Shown one piece after another: positions 35,089 through 48,800 of a DNA stretch of 64,000 bases (positions within the stretch are counted from its first letter, which is position 1; every line of letters begins with the position of its first letter). The stretch is taken from contig JASANG010000440.1 in the NCBI GenBank assembly GCA_030248215.1, positions 372,001 through 436,000 of the forward strand, read 5' to 3'. The DNA comes from Enoplolaimus lenunculus (lineage: Eukaryota; Nematoda; Enoplea; Enoplida; Thoracostomopsidae). Position numbers and translations under genes: made by a program. The notes beneath the pieces were generated by a model that was not told where the DNA came from, ran no database searches, and saw only the letters and a list, made by a program, of their open reading frames with translations.

Positions 35089-36705
35089 CCTAAAAATAAT
35101 CGTAAAGTGAATAGTGTCACCGGTACTGTAGTACAATGAATTACATATCAACAATTATTGTTTATAAATTACTACAAAGTGTAGCTTTGGCTTCTTAGAG
35201 CCGCGCGCTGCCAAATAAATTTTGAATATATTTCTGTTTAGTAACAGATACCAGCGTCCGGCGGAACGCGGCAGTATCCGGCACAGTAAAGAATAAAATA
35301 ATTTGTAAATTTTGCAACAATTAAAGTGTATCATATTAGGTTTTCAGACCCTGTATGTTGAAACGGTATATTGTACCCTGTCAGCGACTTTTCGGTTATT
35401 TTCCATCCAGCGGGGCTTTGACTGAAAATGGTCGGATTTTAAAATTTTTAGCGTATTTGAGCTTCTCATGACCTGCCCTATTTGTTTCACACCCAAATTT
35501 GAATTTTTAAAAAATTCGTTTTTTAAGGTCCATGGTCCATATATTTATATAATTCAGCAAACAATATATACAGACAGATATATTTACTTTACAGATCGTT
35601 AGACTTCACTTCTGTACATAACAAGACTCAAAACAAAAAACACAAGTGAATACGACGATCACAGCAATAAAACAAACTAAAACAATAAATAAATATAAAT
35701 AGAAAATAAAACATTTGGACAACATGCGACCGAGAATATCCACTTCCAGCGTTCATATCTGGCAAAGAATCTGTATCCGGTTCCGCATATCTGTTATTTC
35801 CACATCCGGTAACACCTTGCATATTAAAGTAGTAGTTTATTCTAAAATGATGTAAGAATAGTTGACTTGATTACTTGAGTAATTGATAGTATCAAAGGAT
35901 GCTTGGAAGCTGTAAAGTAAGCTAATGTTACCATTTAGCCCAGTAATTTGAATAAAAGGCCAACAAACCTGACGTTCCACGTTTGATCTCACCAGGAACA
36001 GGAGCAAAACGTATCGTAAAAGGTCCAATATGGCACGGTACTGGCTTGGATTTTAGGATTAATTTATTACAAAGTCTAGAAACACAAACTCGCAGCCAAG
36101 CATAGCATAAGCTCAATATCCACGTGAAATTTTTTGTAGCTATGAACCTTGAAGATTTTAGTACTGTAAGAATGAAAGATATCATCATATCGAAGGAACA
36201 TAATTTACCAAAATATACACAGAATAATCACGGAATGAAACAGAAAACGATGCGAAAATAAATTTCATAAAGTAATAAACACGGCAAAAGAAACCTAATT
36301 TTTGACTTGTAGCATATAAATTTAGAAATAAAAATCGCATTTTTCAAAAATTCAAATTTGGGTGTGCAATGATCAGGTAAAAGTCATGAGAAGCTCAAAT
36401 ATGCAAAAAATTTTCAAAATCAAACCATTGCGAACGGCATCTTCGGAAGCAATAACCGAAAAAATCACCGTTGTTTAGCCTAAGCTTAAAAATTAAATAC
36501 TAAAAATTGACGTATAATTTAGGATGGGTTTTGACCAATTTTTTAAATTTATCCGTTTACACTTGTGACCCGTATTCTAAAATGTGTGTAGCACATATCG
36601 CGAGTTAGCAATAGATTTTCAAACACGGCTTACTGATTTACTGTCTACAACTTTTTCCGTCATAAAGTGTACTATGAGCAACTCAACGCAAACTGTGTAC
36701 GCGAT
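35089..36705. other. Intergenic stretch without a recognised gene
   Basis: No exon-like coding is seen on either strand. It holds scattered CCGGATACC-type fragments (35250-35280, 35755-35815), one terminus of the CCGTATTCTCAAATG family (about 36567-36625), and a pair of inverted arms reading TTTTGAAAATTTTTAGCGTA near 35450 and its relative near 36400, with a shared CAAATTTGGGTGTG word. These arms may bound one long decayed element of about 1 kb (35,400-36,480). Confidence 0.4.
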
Positions 36706-37953
36706 TAGCCATATCGCTAATCTGGTTTGCCGCGGCACCACTTTAGCCATATCGCTAATATGGTTTGCCGCGGCACCACTTTAGCCATATCGCTAATATG
36801 GTTTGCCGCGGCACCACTTTAGCCATATCGCTAATATGGTTTGCCGCGGCACCACTTTAGCCATATCGCTAATATGGTTTGCCGCGGCACCACTTTAGCC
36901 ATATCGCTAATATGGTTTGCCGCGGCACCACTTTAGCCATATCGCTAATATGGTTTGCCGCGGCACCACTTTAGCCATATCGCTAATATGGTTTGCCGCG
37001 GCACCACTTTAGCCATATCGCTAATATGGTTTGCCGCGGCACCACTTTAGCCATATCGCTAATATGGTTTGCCGCGGCACCACTTTAGCCATATCGCTAA
37101 TATGGTTTGCCGCGGCACCACTTTAGCCATATCGCTAATATGGTTTGCCGCGGCACCACTTTAGCCATATCGCTAATATGGTTTGCCGCGGCACCACTTT
37201 AGCCATATCGCTAATATGGTTTGCCGCGGCACCACTTTAGCCATATCGCTAATATGGTTTGCCGCGGCACCACTTTAGCCATATCGCTAATATGGTTTGC
37301 CGCGGCACCACTTTAGCCATATCGCTAATATGGTTTGCCGCGGCACCACTTTAGCCATATCGCTAATATGGTTTGCCGCGGCACCACTTTAGCCATATCG
37401 CTAATATGGTTTGCCGCGGCACCACTTTAGCCATATCGCTAATATGGTTTGCCGCGGCACCACTTTAGCCATATCGCTAATATGGTTTGCCGCGGCACCA
37501 TTTTAGCCATATCGCTAATATGGTTTGCCGCGGCACCACTTTAGCCATATCGCTAATATGGTTTACCGCGGCACCACTTTAGCCATATCGCTAATATGGT
37601 TTGCCGCGGCACCACTTTAGCCATATCGCTAATATGGTTTGCCGCGGCACCACTTTAGCCATATCGCTAATATGGTTTGCCGCGGCACCACTTTAGCCAT
37701 ATCGCTAATATGGTTTGCCGCGGCACCACTTTAGCCATATCGCTAATATGGTTTACCGCGGCACCACTTTAGCCATATCGCTAATATGGTTTGCCGCGGC
37801 ACCACTTTAGCCATATCGCTAATATGGTTTGCCGCGGCACCACTTTAGCCATATCGCTAATATGGTTTGCCGCGGCACCACTTTAGCCATATCGCTAATA
37901 TGGTTTGCCGCGGCACCAATTTAGCCATATCGCTCATACGGCTTGTCACGGCA
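36706..37953. repeat. 38-bp satellite, about 33 near-identical units
   Basis: Unit AGCCATATCGCTAATATGGT plus TTGCCGCGGCACCACTTT. Each unit holds an interrupted palindrome CCATAT-CGCTA-ATATGG and the palindrome CCGCGG. Most units are identical; I noticed only a few single-base variants before the decayed last unit (about 37908-37953). There are no unique spacers, so it is not a CRISPR. A lone relative (CGGCACCAATTTAGTCATAG) lies at about 54070-54110. Confidence 0.95.
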
Positions 37954-38148
37954 CTAATTGTTACGTTAGTTTAGGCACCGCCGCAACGGTTCCCGATTGG
38001 TTGAAAATAAACAACTACGTGTCTACGTGTATTAACGTGATTGGACGTTTTTCACGCAGCACAGCGACAATTGTCGCCGTGACAAGGCATATTGATGAAA
38101 TGGCTAGATTAGTGCCGTTGCTACGAAGTCAATACGACTCGACACATA

Positions 38149-39681
38149 TTATTTTTCAGGGTCTACATCCATTTGGCTAGTAGAACTTTCACCACTCGGA
38201 GGGTCGATGATACCAAATTTTGCATGCTTCTCTACTGGGCTGATTAAGCTTGGTGAAATTCGATCTGGTTGCGTCAAATTTACATCGTCGTGTGATGTTT
38301 TCGCTGCAAATCGTTGCAGTTGTTGCTTTCGATGTGGTACTGGTGTTACTGTTGTTTGTTGTTGTTGTTGTTGTTTTTGTTGTTGTTGTTGTTGATGCTG
38401 TTGCCGCGACCTGAACCCAACAGCAACAGACGTTTTACTACATTCCATCATTGCTCTGGTTTGCCCGTCACAATTTCTACGTTGCTGGCCTGCTCCACTT
38501 GCCTTTGCCGTACAGCTTGTTATGCCAATGACTGGAGCGGACATCTTTTTCCTTCCGACAACCATTGCGCCATGCCCTGCAGGTACGTGACTAGAACCAG
38601 AAAACGACCCGACCGAGTCTAAATTTAGCCTAAATCCATTGTCTACATTAACGCTAGTCGAAATTGTCCTAGAATTATTTTCCTGATCTGTGACAAGGGT
38701 AGACTGGGAATCTCGAGGAACGTCAGTTGAATTCAACTTAAACTTTGATTTTCGATCAGATATGCTGCTTTCGAGCTCTCGGCAAGTTGACAGACTCATT
38801 TCAGAGTCCTCGGGTGCTTCAGAGAGCTCAGGTTGAAATGACAGAGCAACAACGCTGGATTCAAAATGGACGTCAGAAATTGACGATTCTTCTTCGAAGA
38901 CTTCTTCCGACGCCAGGGATACAAGCGGTTCTGGTGTTGACGGAGTTTGCGATCTGCAGATAACAACAATAATATATTTGTAAACCACTGCAATCTCAAG
39001 CGCAAAACTGAGTTACGCGAAATAATACACAATGCACAGTGTTGAACAATGATTACTCGTATGCGCACTACAAAATCTACACAAGACGTAAGAACCCACG
39101 AGTGCTCAAGCGTCAAACTGTTGTACTCGGAGCGGAGTTTGATAACCACAATTTTTCTAAGCGTAAAGCTGATGTCAAATTTTAAGCGTAAGCCTGAGCA
39201 GTTTTATTAATCCAGGTTTTAAGGTATCAGGGTAAAGTAAACAAGTAACCAAAAATTGTGTTATCTCTAATGAGCAAAAATTATCAAAAACGGATTATTT
39301 GTGGGCGCACGCCGGCTGGAGGGGTTAACTCAAAAAGACCCCCAGTTTTACACCCTGCAACTTGATACAAGTCGCTATTTACCGATTGCAATAAGCATCT
39401 GATTGACTTTCTGATAGCGATCGCTTTTTGGTCATTGCCGCTGTACACGGAGGTGCCGTTAAATATAATCCGGTTTCAGGCACCGGTCCAGTCCGTCCTG
39501 GAAGTCCTAAATATCGGTCCCGTACTGAAGGGGGTTGATGACAACAGCATCCCCTCGATGGACTGAGGCCGTCTTGACCGGTTGGTTTTCGTGCCCCAGA
39601 ATGATGAGGGCTGACACCTGGCCTGGGGGACGGTTTTCCATTAGCTTCCTGGGTGGAATGATCAAATTGACTAAGTAGATG

Positions 39682-39713
<32 letters not shown>

Positions 39714-39827
39714 GTGATTGGTCGCATTCTGTTGGTGAATCCGCTGGGGACACTGTGCTCACGGTGCGGCTCTGGCGGTGTCGGTGTTTCGATAGTTGAA
39801 GCCGGCCAACACCAAGATTGAGTGAGC
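38149..39827 (-). CDS. RasGRP: RasGRP C-terminal tail exons with poly-His and poly-Gln tracts
   Basis: Exon 39827-39383 encodes a basic Ser/Pro-rich region with a run of 12 His (ATG/GTG-rich on the plus strand at 39676-39714). Exon 38953-38149 encodes an acidic Ser-rich part, then a Gln-rich stretch ([14 protein letters not shown]) at about 38350-38400 and a C terminus ending SQMDVDPEK. Phases fit (CG|A across the intron). Neither tract is known from the family's core; they are likely disordered and length-variable. Confidence 0.8.
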
Positions 39828-42800
39828 CTGAAATATGTAAAACAATCAGCCAAAGTCGTATTTTCACGCATCCATTGCCAGTTGAAGATCAGCCGTGTAA
39901 TTTTTGAACGGCTGACTGGATGATAGGTTGAGTTAAATTGAATTTTTAAATTCAGTTTCACCAACAATTGTATTAAGCATCAGATTTGAAGGAATCATTG
40001 TTCGCTTGTTAGAGGACTTATTATTTACGGCCCATGTAAAGATCAGGGACGGAACGTTTTTCTGTGGGACTGCAATAGAGTAAGCTTAAGCTTTAAACTA
40101 ATTATTTTTGCTTGGCTTTGGCTCAGGCTCAGACTTTGGTTTAGGAATATGCTCATCCTTACGCTTAGGATTAGGCTTAGGATTAGGAACATGCGTATAA
40201 TACTGTTCCGCTCCGGTTGTTTACATTGACCCTACTTGGCTCAACTGGCAAAACCAGCTGCAAACATTTGAGAATACAAAACAGCCACTGTTGCAGAACT
40301 GAATCTGCGCACAGTAACAGTTTATATTAAATACACAAAATTTGTCAAATTTCGAGATAAAAATTATTCACTCGTTCTTCAAAGTTACAAGACCTAACAT
40401 CATCTGGTGATCGGTGCTACACACATTTGAGAATATCAGGTTACAGAATAGCCAATGCGAGCATACGTCTCAAACGCCTTATATTTGACACTAGGTTTGC
40501 AGGAACTTTTTCAATTGCACCCCAAACAGTTTTCAAATTTTTTATGGCAGAACGTATCACCACCCGCTTTCCAAAACTCAGCAGTGTTGTCGATAGAAGC
40601 TAAGTTAAACAGGATTGGAGGGATCGGATCCAAGATAAAATCACAAGCCGTCTGGTTTATCATTTCTAACAGGGTTGTTGACCGGAAAAAATTGCCGAGA
40701 AAAATGGCAAAAATCCATTTTTTCCGGTCAGAAAATTTTTTCCAGAAAAACAACCCTGATTTCTAGATTTTTAGTTTAGGGACAGTAGAGCAATTGATGC
40801 CAGTAGGCCAATCACCTTTTGGAACCAGGTATTCTTTTTGGATCTCTGTCTTACAACGCAAAGTCAATCCAAGTCCTACTTACATTCACCAGTACCGCCA
40901 TTATTTCCGCCGGATGCACCGCTTCCGTTTGTTGAACTGGCCGGATCTTCTTCCCGACGCGGAAATGATGTCGACCGACACAATGAATGAGTTTTCTTCC
41001 GGCATTCAACAACAACCAAGTCTTTGCAGCTTCGATGGACCGGAATTCCGCAGTCTTTACATTTGACGCCTTGTCTCAAAATGCCCCAAAGCTGAAACAA
41101 TAAATATAAAATTATCATCAAAGATCAGATGTTATAGCTATGTAATACATTGCACTGTATGGTATGTTTGCCTAAAACATAATTTGTTACAGAATTAAAT
41201 TTTTAGAATGCAACCATTCAAGCCCATATTCAAGTGAGGGGAGTCAGATTGACTCTGCCCCCCTCCCGGAAAAGATTTGACCCAAATAGAAAATTTTCAA
41301 CCTTGCTTGTAAGTCAACGAAAATCATAGTATGCCTGTTCTGAAAGGTTTTAGTCCCCGGTAAAGTGAGCTGGCTACGGGTTTACAAACATTCCCGCTCC
41401 TGTCATGACCAACGCGTTTAAATAACTTAATTTGAGACAAGTTTACGATGCAACTGTTTACTGAAATTGAAGCGGAAGACAAAAGCCAGTACGTAATGTC
41501 ATAATACTTTAACCATCATAACCAATATTGTGTATTTTTACCATTTCCTATTAAGATTCGCAATAAATTGCTGAATCCAATGAAGGAATGTGCGGTCTCG
41601 GTCAAAAACCGAGACCCAAGAAAGAGACCGAGACCGAGAGACTGTTTGGTCTCGGTCTCCGTCAATTTTGTGACCGTTACCAAGCATAAAAATAACACTT
41701 TTTTTCTAACGAAAGTTTTGAATGTTTTTTCGTACTTCTGTGTCATTCTGGCATAATAAAATGTTGCATCAGCTTAGAATTTATATTAAACAACAAAATT
41801 ACCGCAAAACTTACTAATAACAATATTACTAAAAACAGCAAAAAATTTATTGTGACAAAATCAACAAGTACAACTACTGACGTCCGTTTATTGTGAACGT
41901 TGAGTAGAAAAAACGGGAACTCGTCTTTCTGCTTTGGTCTCGGTTTGAAACCTACTGAGACTCAAAAAACCGAGACCGAGACCGCACATCCCTGATCCAG
42001 TGAGTTGAAATATTAACCCCTTCTCACATTGAGTTGCCTATAGACAACTCAGTGCAGTGTATATACGTTAAATAGTATATATCGCACCGTGTTTAACAAT
42101 TGCAAAACGTATACATAGTACTAAATCACCACAAGACGTGAGAGCCCCCTCGGGCTCGAGCGTCAAGCTCCTACAGCTGAGTGGTGATGGTATACGCTTC
42201 CTACTCCAGTCACTGGAGTTCGAATCCTAGCATAAAAGTAGGTCTCAATGGAAATAGAAAATATTCATGTGAGAAAGGGTTAATACTTTTCCCGCATGAA
42301 TGTTTTCTATTTCACCTCAAACCTAATTTCAAACTTTCACTCGAACCATCAGACTGTCCGCTGGAACGCATTTACCATCAAAGTTACTGGAGCTTAGTGC
42401 TGAAGCTTTGCGGGCGCTCTTGCGTCTTACGAACATTTTGCATTACACACATCGTAAATAATAAGTAAAATTCACTGTATATTGTGTATATATTGCACTT
42501 ATGCAATTTGCAAATTTAGTTGCTCATAGTATACTCTATTAAATAATGTAATTTTGAAACTATTGCTGACGTAAAACTCGTAAAACGTACCAGTTTGTTG
42601 CAGTTAGCGCATGTTGTCGGTGCAAGAAATGTGATTTCGTGAAAATTATGCCTAAATCCTTTGCGCAGATTCGCGGCTGCTTGTCGATTTGCTTGTATAA
42701 AATACTGTAGCATTTCTTTTTTGCTAATATAATTGTCACTGAAAAACATCAAAAGCAACAAAAAAGATAAAGACCCATTCGCACGTGCAAGTTTTTGCAG

Positions 42801-45800
42801 TGAGAATTCGAAGCTGCAACTTGCATGAAATGCTTGCAGCTGTAAGAATTTTCAAAGGAACTTTCCGATTGACCAATCAAACTGCAGGTGCAAGAAATGC
42901 AAGCGACTTGCAACTGCGTTGACAGGTGCGAATTAAATTCAATAGCATGAATTCCATGTGAATAATTTGCAGCTGCAAGAACTTCAAAGCTGCTTTGTGA
43001 CCAAACTTTGCGCGTGCAAATATTTACTGAAAAAACTTGCACGTGTGAATAGCGCTTTAGAAATATTTAAATATCAGAAATATTATTGTGAAACCAACTG
43101 TAAGCTCTTGTAGACTTCCCCTATATTTAACGTTACAGGCTTACGCAAAAGCTTAAAAACGCTAAGGTTTATGTAAGCACAAACTGGCAATATGCATTGC
43201 CTTTACATTTAATGTTAAGGCCTAAGTAAACGTTAATTTCCGCAAAATTAAGCCTACGCTTACGCCTAAGCCGAAGCCTAAGCCTAAGCATAAGCCTAAG
43301 ATTAAGCCTAAGCATTAGCCTAAGCCTAAGCCTAAGCCTAAGCATAAGCCTAAGCCTAAGCCTAAGCCTAAGCCTAAGCCTAAGCCTAAGCCTAAGCCTA
43401 AGCCTAAGCCTAAGCATAAGCCTAAGCCTAAGCCTAAGCATAAGCCTAAGCCTAAGCCTAAGCATAAGCCTAAGCCTAAGCATAAGCCTAAGCCTAAGCC
43501 TAAGCCTAAGCATAAGCCTAAGCCTAAGCATAAGCCTAAGCCTAAGCCTAAGCCTAAGCATAAGCCTAAGCCTAAGCATAAGCCTAAGCCTAAGCCTAAG
43601 CCTAAGCCTAAGCATAAGCCTAAGCCTAAGCATAAGCCTAAGCCTAAGCCTAAGCATAAGCCTAAGCCTAAGCCTAAGCCTAAGCATAAGCCTAAGCCTA
43701 AGCCTAAGCATAAGCCTAAGCCCCAATATCAAAGCGTGGTGGCATTGCACAACAGCCAAGCCGTATTTTGATAAAAATTACCGGATATGAATAAAATTAT
43801 TCAATCAAAATAGTATCATACGTTTAATACAAAGCTACTTTGGCGGATTCAGGAAGTGTTATTCAGTTGAAATCAGCACTACAGTGTTGTTTATAACCAA
43901 AATTAGCAATATTCCATAGTGATTTTATACTCAATATGACAGGACAAAGCCTGCTATAGAACGCAGCGAGAACATTTGTGGAAAACATAAATAACAAGTA
44001 ATATAAAGTACTACTACATTATTAAAGTTGTTTAGCTAAAATATACACACTCAGTTCCGGTATCCGGTTCCGCCTCTGACCAGCAGGATATTTTATTATC
44101 CGGTTCCGGTATTATTGGTATCCGTTCGCCCCCTGCGCGGCTGCTAAGAGCGAGGGTCTGTTATGACTTACTGGTCGGCGTCTAAAACAGCAAACGAATC
44201 AATGAATGGGAAATTGCCAACAATCGATTGAAACTCGGAATGTGATATGTAGTCGTCTTTGTCATGATCATAGTGTTTAAATACGGCCTAAAACAGACAA
44301 AACACAATTATAACAACAGCTACAGAGATATTAAAGTATCTTCAAGAATATTTGGATGTATGGCGTCCGTCAGTAACCGTGAATCACCTGTACGGCGTCG
44401 TCCGTAACCGTGAGTCACCTGTACGGCGTCGTCCGTAACCGTGAGTCACCTGTACGGCGCCGTCCGTAACCGTGAGTCACCTGTACGGCACCGTCCGTAA
44501 CCGTGAGTCACCTGTACGGCGCCGTCGGTAACCGTGAGTCACCTGTACGACGCCGACCGTCACCGTGGGATGACCTTCCTGGCGAGCGAAGCAAGCGAGA
44601 ATTCCGACGCTATTTTGGTACCTAATTTTTAGTTTAAAATTTTAATTTTGAATTTAGAGGGGGCGGCCTATGGCCCCGCATAGCTGCGTCCCTGCAATGG
44701 AATTTATTGCAAAGTTACCCAATATATTTACAAAAACTATAAAAATGACAGAAAACAAGTTATTTGACTGAAAGCCCAAGGAACAGCCACCGCGAACTGA
44801 TCAGCTAAAAACAAACAGCAAAAAGGCAACCATTAAGGACAAATGATAGTTAGCTTAGATGAATTTCCACTGATGGTTTCTATAACGACAAATGTTTCAG
44901 CTCGAAATTAAATTTCTGTAAAAAAAATAAAAAATATTCATGCGGGAAAGGGTCACATCGAAACAAATGACATCATTCTGCAGAAGCTGACTTCAACCAT
45001 GGCTAATTACATCATTTACAGAAACTGACCTCAACCATGGATAATGACATCATTTACAGAAACTGACCTCAACCATGGCTAATGACATCATTTACAGTAA
45101 CTGACCTCAACCATGGCTAATGACATCATTTACAGAAACTGACCTCAACCATGGCTGTGACGTGTTTTTTCACAACTTCCGGATCCATTGCAGGTGATAC
45201 GCCGGCAGCCCAGTCGGCAAATACGGTTGGTTGTTTAGGGCAAGAATACTAAACAAAATTAGAGAAAAAATTACTTTTCTTTTCACTCCACCGCCGTAGA
45301 GTTCAAACTCTGAGCCAGACTGAAATGTGAGTAATGAGTTTTTACCCGATCCGCGTCTAAAGTTAAACCAGTATTTTAAAGATCGCTGGAGATTTGCATT
45401 ATAATGAAGTATTATGTTATAGCTCCAATGAATTTTTCCCCTGAAAACTTTCTAGAAACCGCGAAATTTCAAACCCAATTAAATACACCACATAACTTTT
45501 GGTTTTTCAACGCTCACTGACCAGCTTTGTTAATAGCGTATGTTTTGCACCTTATTAACTCTTAAAGGCTTTGCTCGGGTAGGAACTGTTAATTTTGTAC
45601 CTGTGTGATACAATTCACTACCCGCGAGTATATCCGCGGCAGAAATTTTTCACCCGACCCGTTTTTACCCGCGGGTACTCCCAGGAACCCGCGGGTAAGG
45701 TCCCATCTCTGTTTTGAGCTGTTGGCGCAATTTACATTTGATTTCCTGCTATGGCTGAGTTTGCCAAGCCATTTACTGAACAGTCCGTTTCTGACTTAAG

Positions 45801-48800
45801 TCGATTTTAACCTTATTAATTGACATAAACATCAACTTAACATTTGACCCGTACTCAACTCTAAGACGAGTAATATATCTCATTACAAAGTCAACATAAG
45901 TAATTATTAGTCAGCATAACATTCCGGTAACATTGATAAATTTGGCAAATTGGAAGCCTTATTGAAAAATTGTAAACCCCAGTCAGAACATCTCAACTGA
46001 ACTCAAATTTTAACTTAAATTGAAAAAAAAATCGAAATTCGACTGAAGTTTCGCATTGCCTGCAATCCCGTCATTACTGTATTCATTAAAGTTTTTGATA
46101 TACAAAAATATTCACATATTTTCAACGTCGTCCTGGAATTTAACTGAACGCCAAATTCAACTTACGTTGAGCAATGTTTTTGGTTCCCGTTTGACGGATA
46201 ATTGGTAAATTTCTTCGTCGGAATGTTGAATGTACAGTGAAACCTGGAAAATTAGTTAAAATCAAATCTTATACTCCATCCCTCTAAAATGAGCAATGTA
46301 GAGTAATGTTTGCTAGTTTAAGCACAGAAAACATTACAGCCAATAGTACAAAACCTCCACATAATATCATAGCGCCTTTGGGATGAACTGGTAAGCATTG
46401 AACAGCTGAGCGGTGATGGTAAACGCTTTTCATTCGAAAGTATCCGGGTTCCAATCCTGGCTTAAAACTACATCTCAAATGTATAAAATAGAAAATATTC
46501 ATGTCAGAAAAGGTTAAAAATAAAAGCAATGACAACTAAGTTGAAACTGCAAGATTGAGTATTAAACCCGTGAAAATATCAAAATAGAAAGTATTCATGT
46601 GACAAAGAATTAAAATAAAAAACGTAATTCGAACATTTTCCAACATTAAAATGTCGACTATTTAATTGTTATTTTTATATCTAAACTCAATATAATTAAA
46701 CTAAAGCTAAATCATCACACATACGTATTTTGGGCAGCGTTCCAGGAGATTTTTGCAAATTTTTTTACACGTACATATGCAAATCAACTAAATAGTAAAA
46801 CAATATACTATTACATATTAAGGTTGCAAATATGCAACCGCGTTGACTAGTATAATTAAACTTTAACTTACTTTAAGAGTATTAATCAGATCCATATTTG
46901 CTTCGGGCAATTGAGGTGAAACTGCAAGATCGAGTATCAGACGAGAGAATATCGCTGCGAGTTGTGCCAACTTTTTACAATTCACCAATTTACCATCATC
47001 GTCCGTGTAATCCGGTAGCGCAGCATGTGTTACAATGAGGTCTTTTAAGTGAACTCCCCTGAAACAAACACATATTTTAAGCTAAATCTAATGTTTTAGT
47101 TATTATCTACGATGAGGTCTTTTAAGTGAACTCCCCTGAAACAAACACATATTTTAAGCTAAATCTAATGTTTTAGTTATTATCTACGATGAGGTCTTTT
47201 AAGTGAACTCCCCTGAAACAATCACATATTTTAAGCTAAATCTAATGTTTTAGTTATTATCTATGATGAGGTCTTTTAAGTGAACTCCCCTGAAACAATC
47301 ACATATTTTAAGCTAAATCTAATGTTTTAGTTATTATCTACGATGAGGTCTTTTAAGTGAACTCCCCTGAAACAATCACATATTTTAAGCTAAATCTAAT
47401 GTTTTAGTTATTATCTATGATGAGGTCTTTTAAGTGAACTCCCCTGAAACAATCACATATTTTAAGCTAAATCTAATGTTTTAGTTATTATCTACGATGA
47501 GGTCTTTTAAGTGAACTCCCCTGAAACAATCACATATTTTAAGCTAAATCTAATGTTTTAGTTATTATCTACGATGAGGTCTTTTAAGTGAACTCCCCTG
47601 AAACAATCACATATTTTAAGCTAAATCTAATGCTTTAGTTATTATCTACGATGAGGTCTTTTAAGTGAACTCCCCTGAAACAAACACATATTTTAAGCTA
47701 AAACTAATGTTTTAGTTATTACCAAACAGCAACTGAAGCTATTATTGATAGAGTACATTTGTTGAAAAACGACTGTAAGTATATGAGACATGTTTATCCT
47801 GATGCATATGCAATATAATACATTGCGCTGTATGTATGCTTGTCAGCAGCATACGCGTCGACAAATATAGTCGATGAAAAAAGCCGTTAGAGAGACGGCT
47901 ACGTGGCGCAGTGGTGGAGTGCTTGCCATGGAATCCAAAGCCATTAGTTCTAGCCACTCCTGTACGCCTGATCTTCCAGCTGGTTAACAAAAGGGGTCCA
48001 AAGTTCCGGTTCTTACTTATACTGACAATGCCTTATTGTTTCGTTTCAAAGTGCAATATTTTATTTTCGACAAAACATTTTTGGATGAGGTCAAACACAA
48101 ACTATGAATTCCAGTTATACCCAATCTCAAAGGTAATATCGGAGATAGAATACAGTTCACTGTAAATTGCAATGAGTTAAATAATCAACTAAGCTCACGA
48201 GATACTTTTTCAGTTGATTTAAATTCATGGTCAATTGGTCATTTTTCTCAAATTAACTTGAATCAACCGGCAATTCTGAGTTCTGATAGTCTTAACTCCG
48301 ACTGAGTGATTCAACTTATTCTGAGTTAAAAAATCAACTCACTGAAATTTACAGTGTATAAAGAAAACACTATTCGAATTCACTTACACTATTGGAATTT
48401 TGAATCCAGTGCATTTGGCAAGCACTTTACGATAATTGGAAAAATTTTGAGCCTGAGTCAAGAGTTCGGTCATTTCTGCCATATCCTAAAAATATACACA
48501 GATTAACGAATACTTAATAGTCTCTAATTGAACAGCAATCATACTTGAGTTGAATAAACAAGCTGATTCCAAAATAGTGAATATTTCAAAAAAATAGCTT
48601 CGATTCTGCGTATTCTAAATTATAAAAATTAAATTTTCACTTAAACTAAACCAGCTACTGAATCTAGGAAATCAAAGTAGCATAAGTCAGTATAACCAAG
48701 AGTGGATGATCACTGTTTATAACAAGAGTGTGCAACTGGGTAACTTCTGTGTATTAAAGAATGTATCCGGCACGCGTTGCGTTTTTCCCTTACCCCCCTC

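Noticed and set aside
36706-37953. CRISPR array
   Set aside because: The 38-bp units are contiguous without unique spacers, and the DNA is animal nuclear.
38207-38622. Plus-strand Cys- and Leu-rich frames
   Set aside because: They are the complement of the Gln-rich coding tract of RasGRP.
43257-43723. True telomere or chromosome end
   Set aside because: The tract lies inside a gene's intron with normal sequence on both sides, and the same hexamer occurs within many small transposons.
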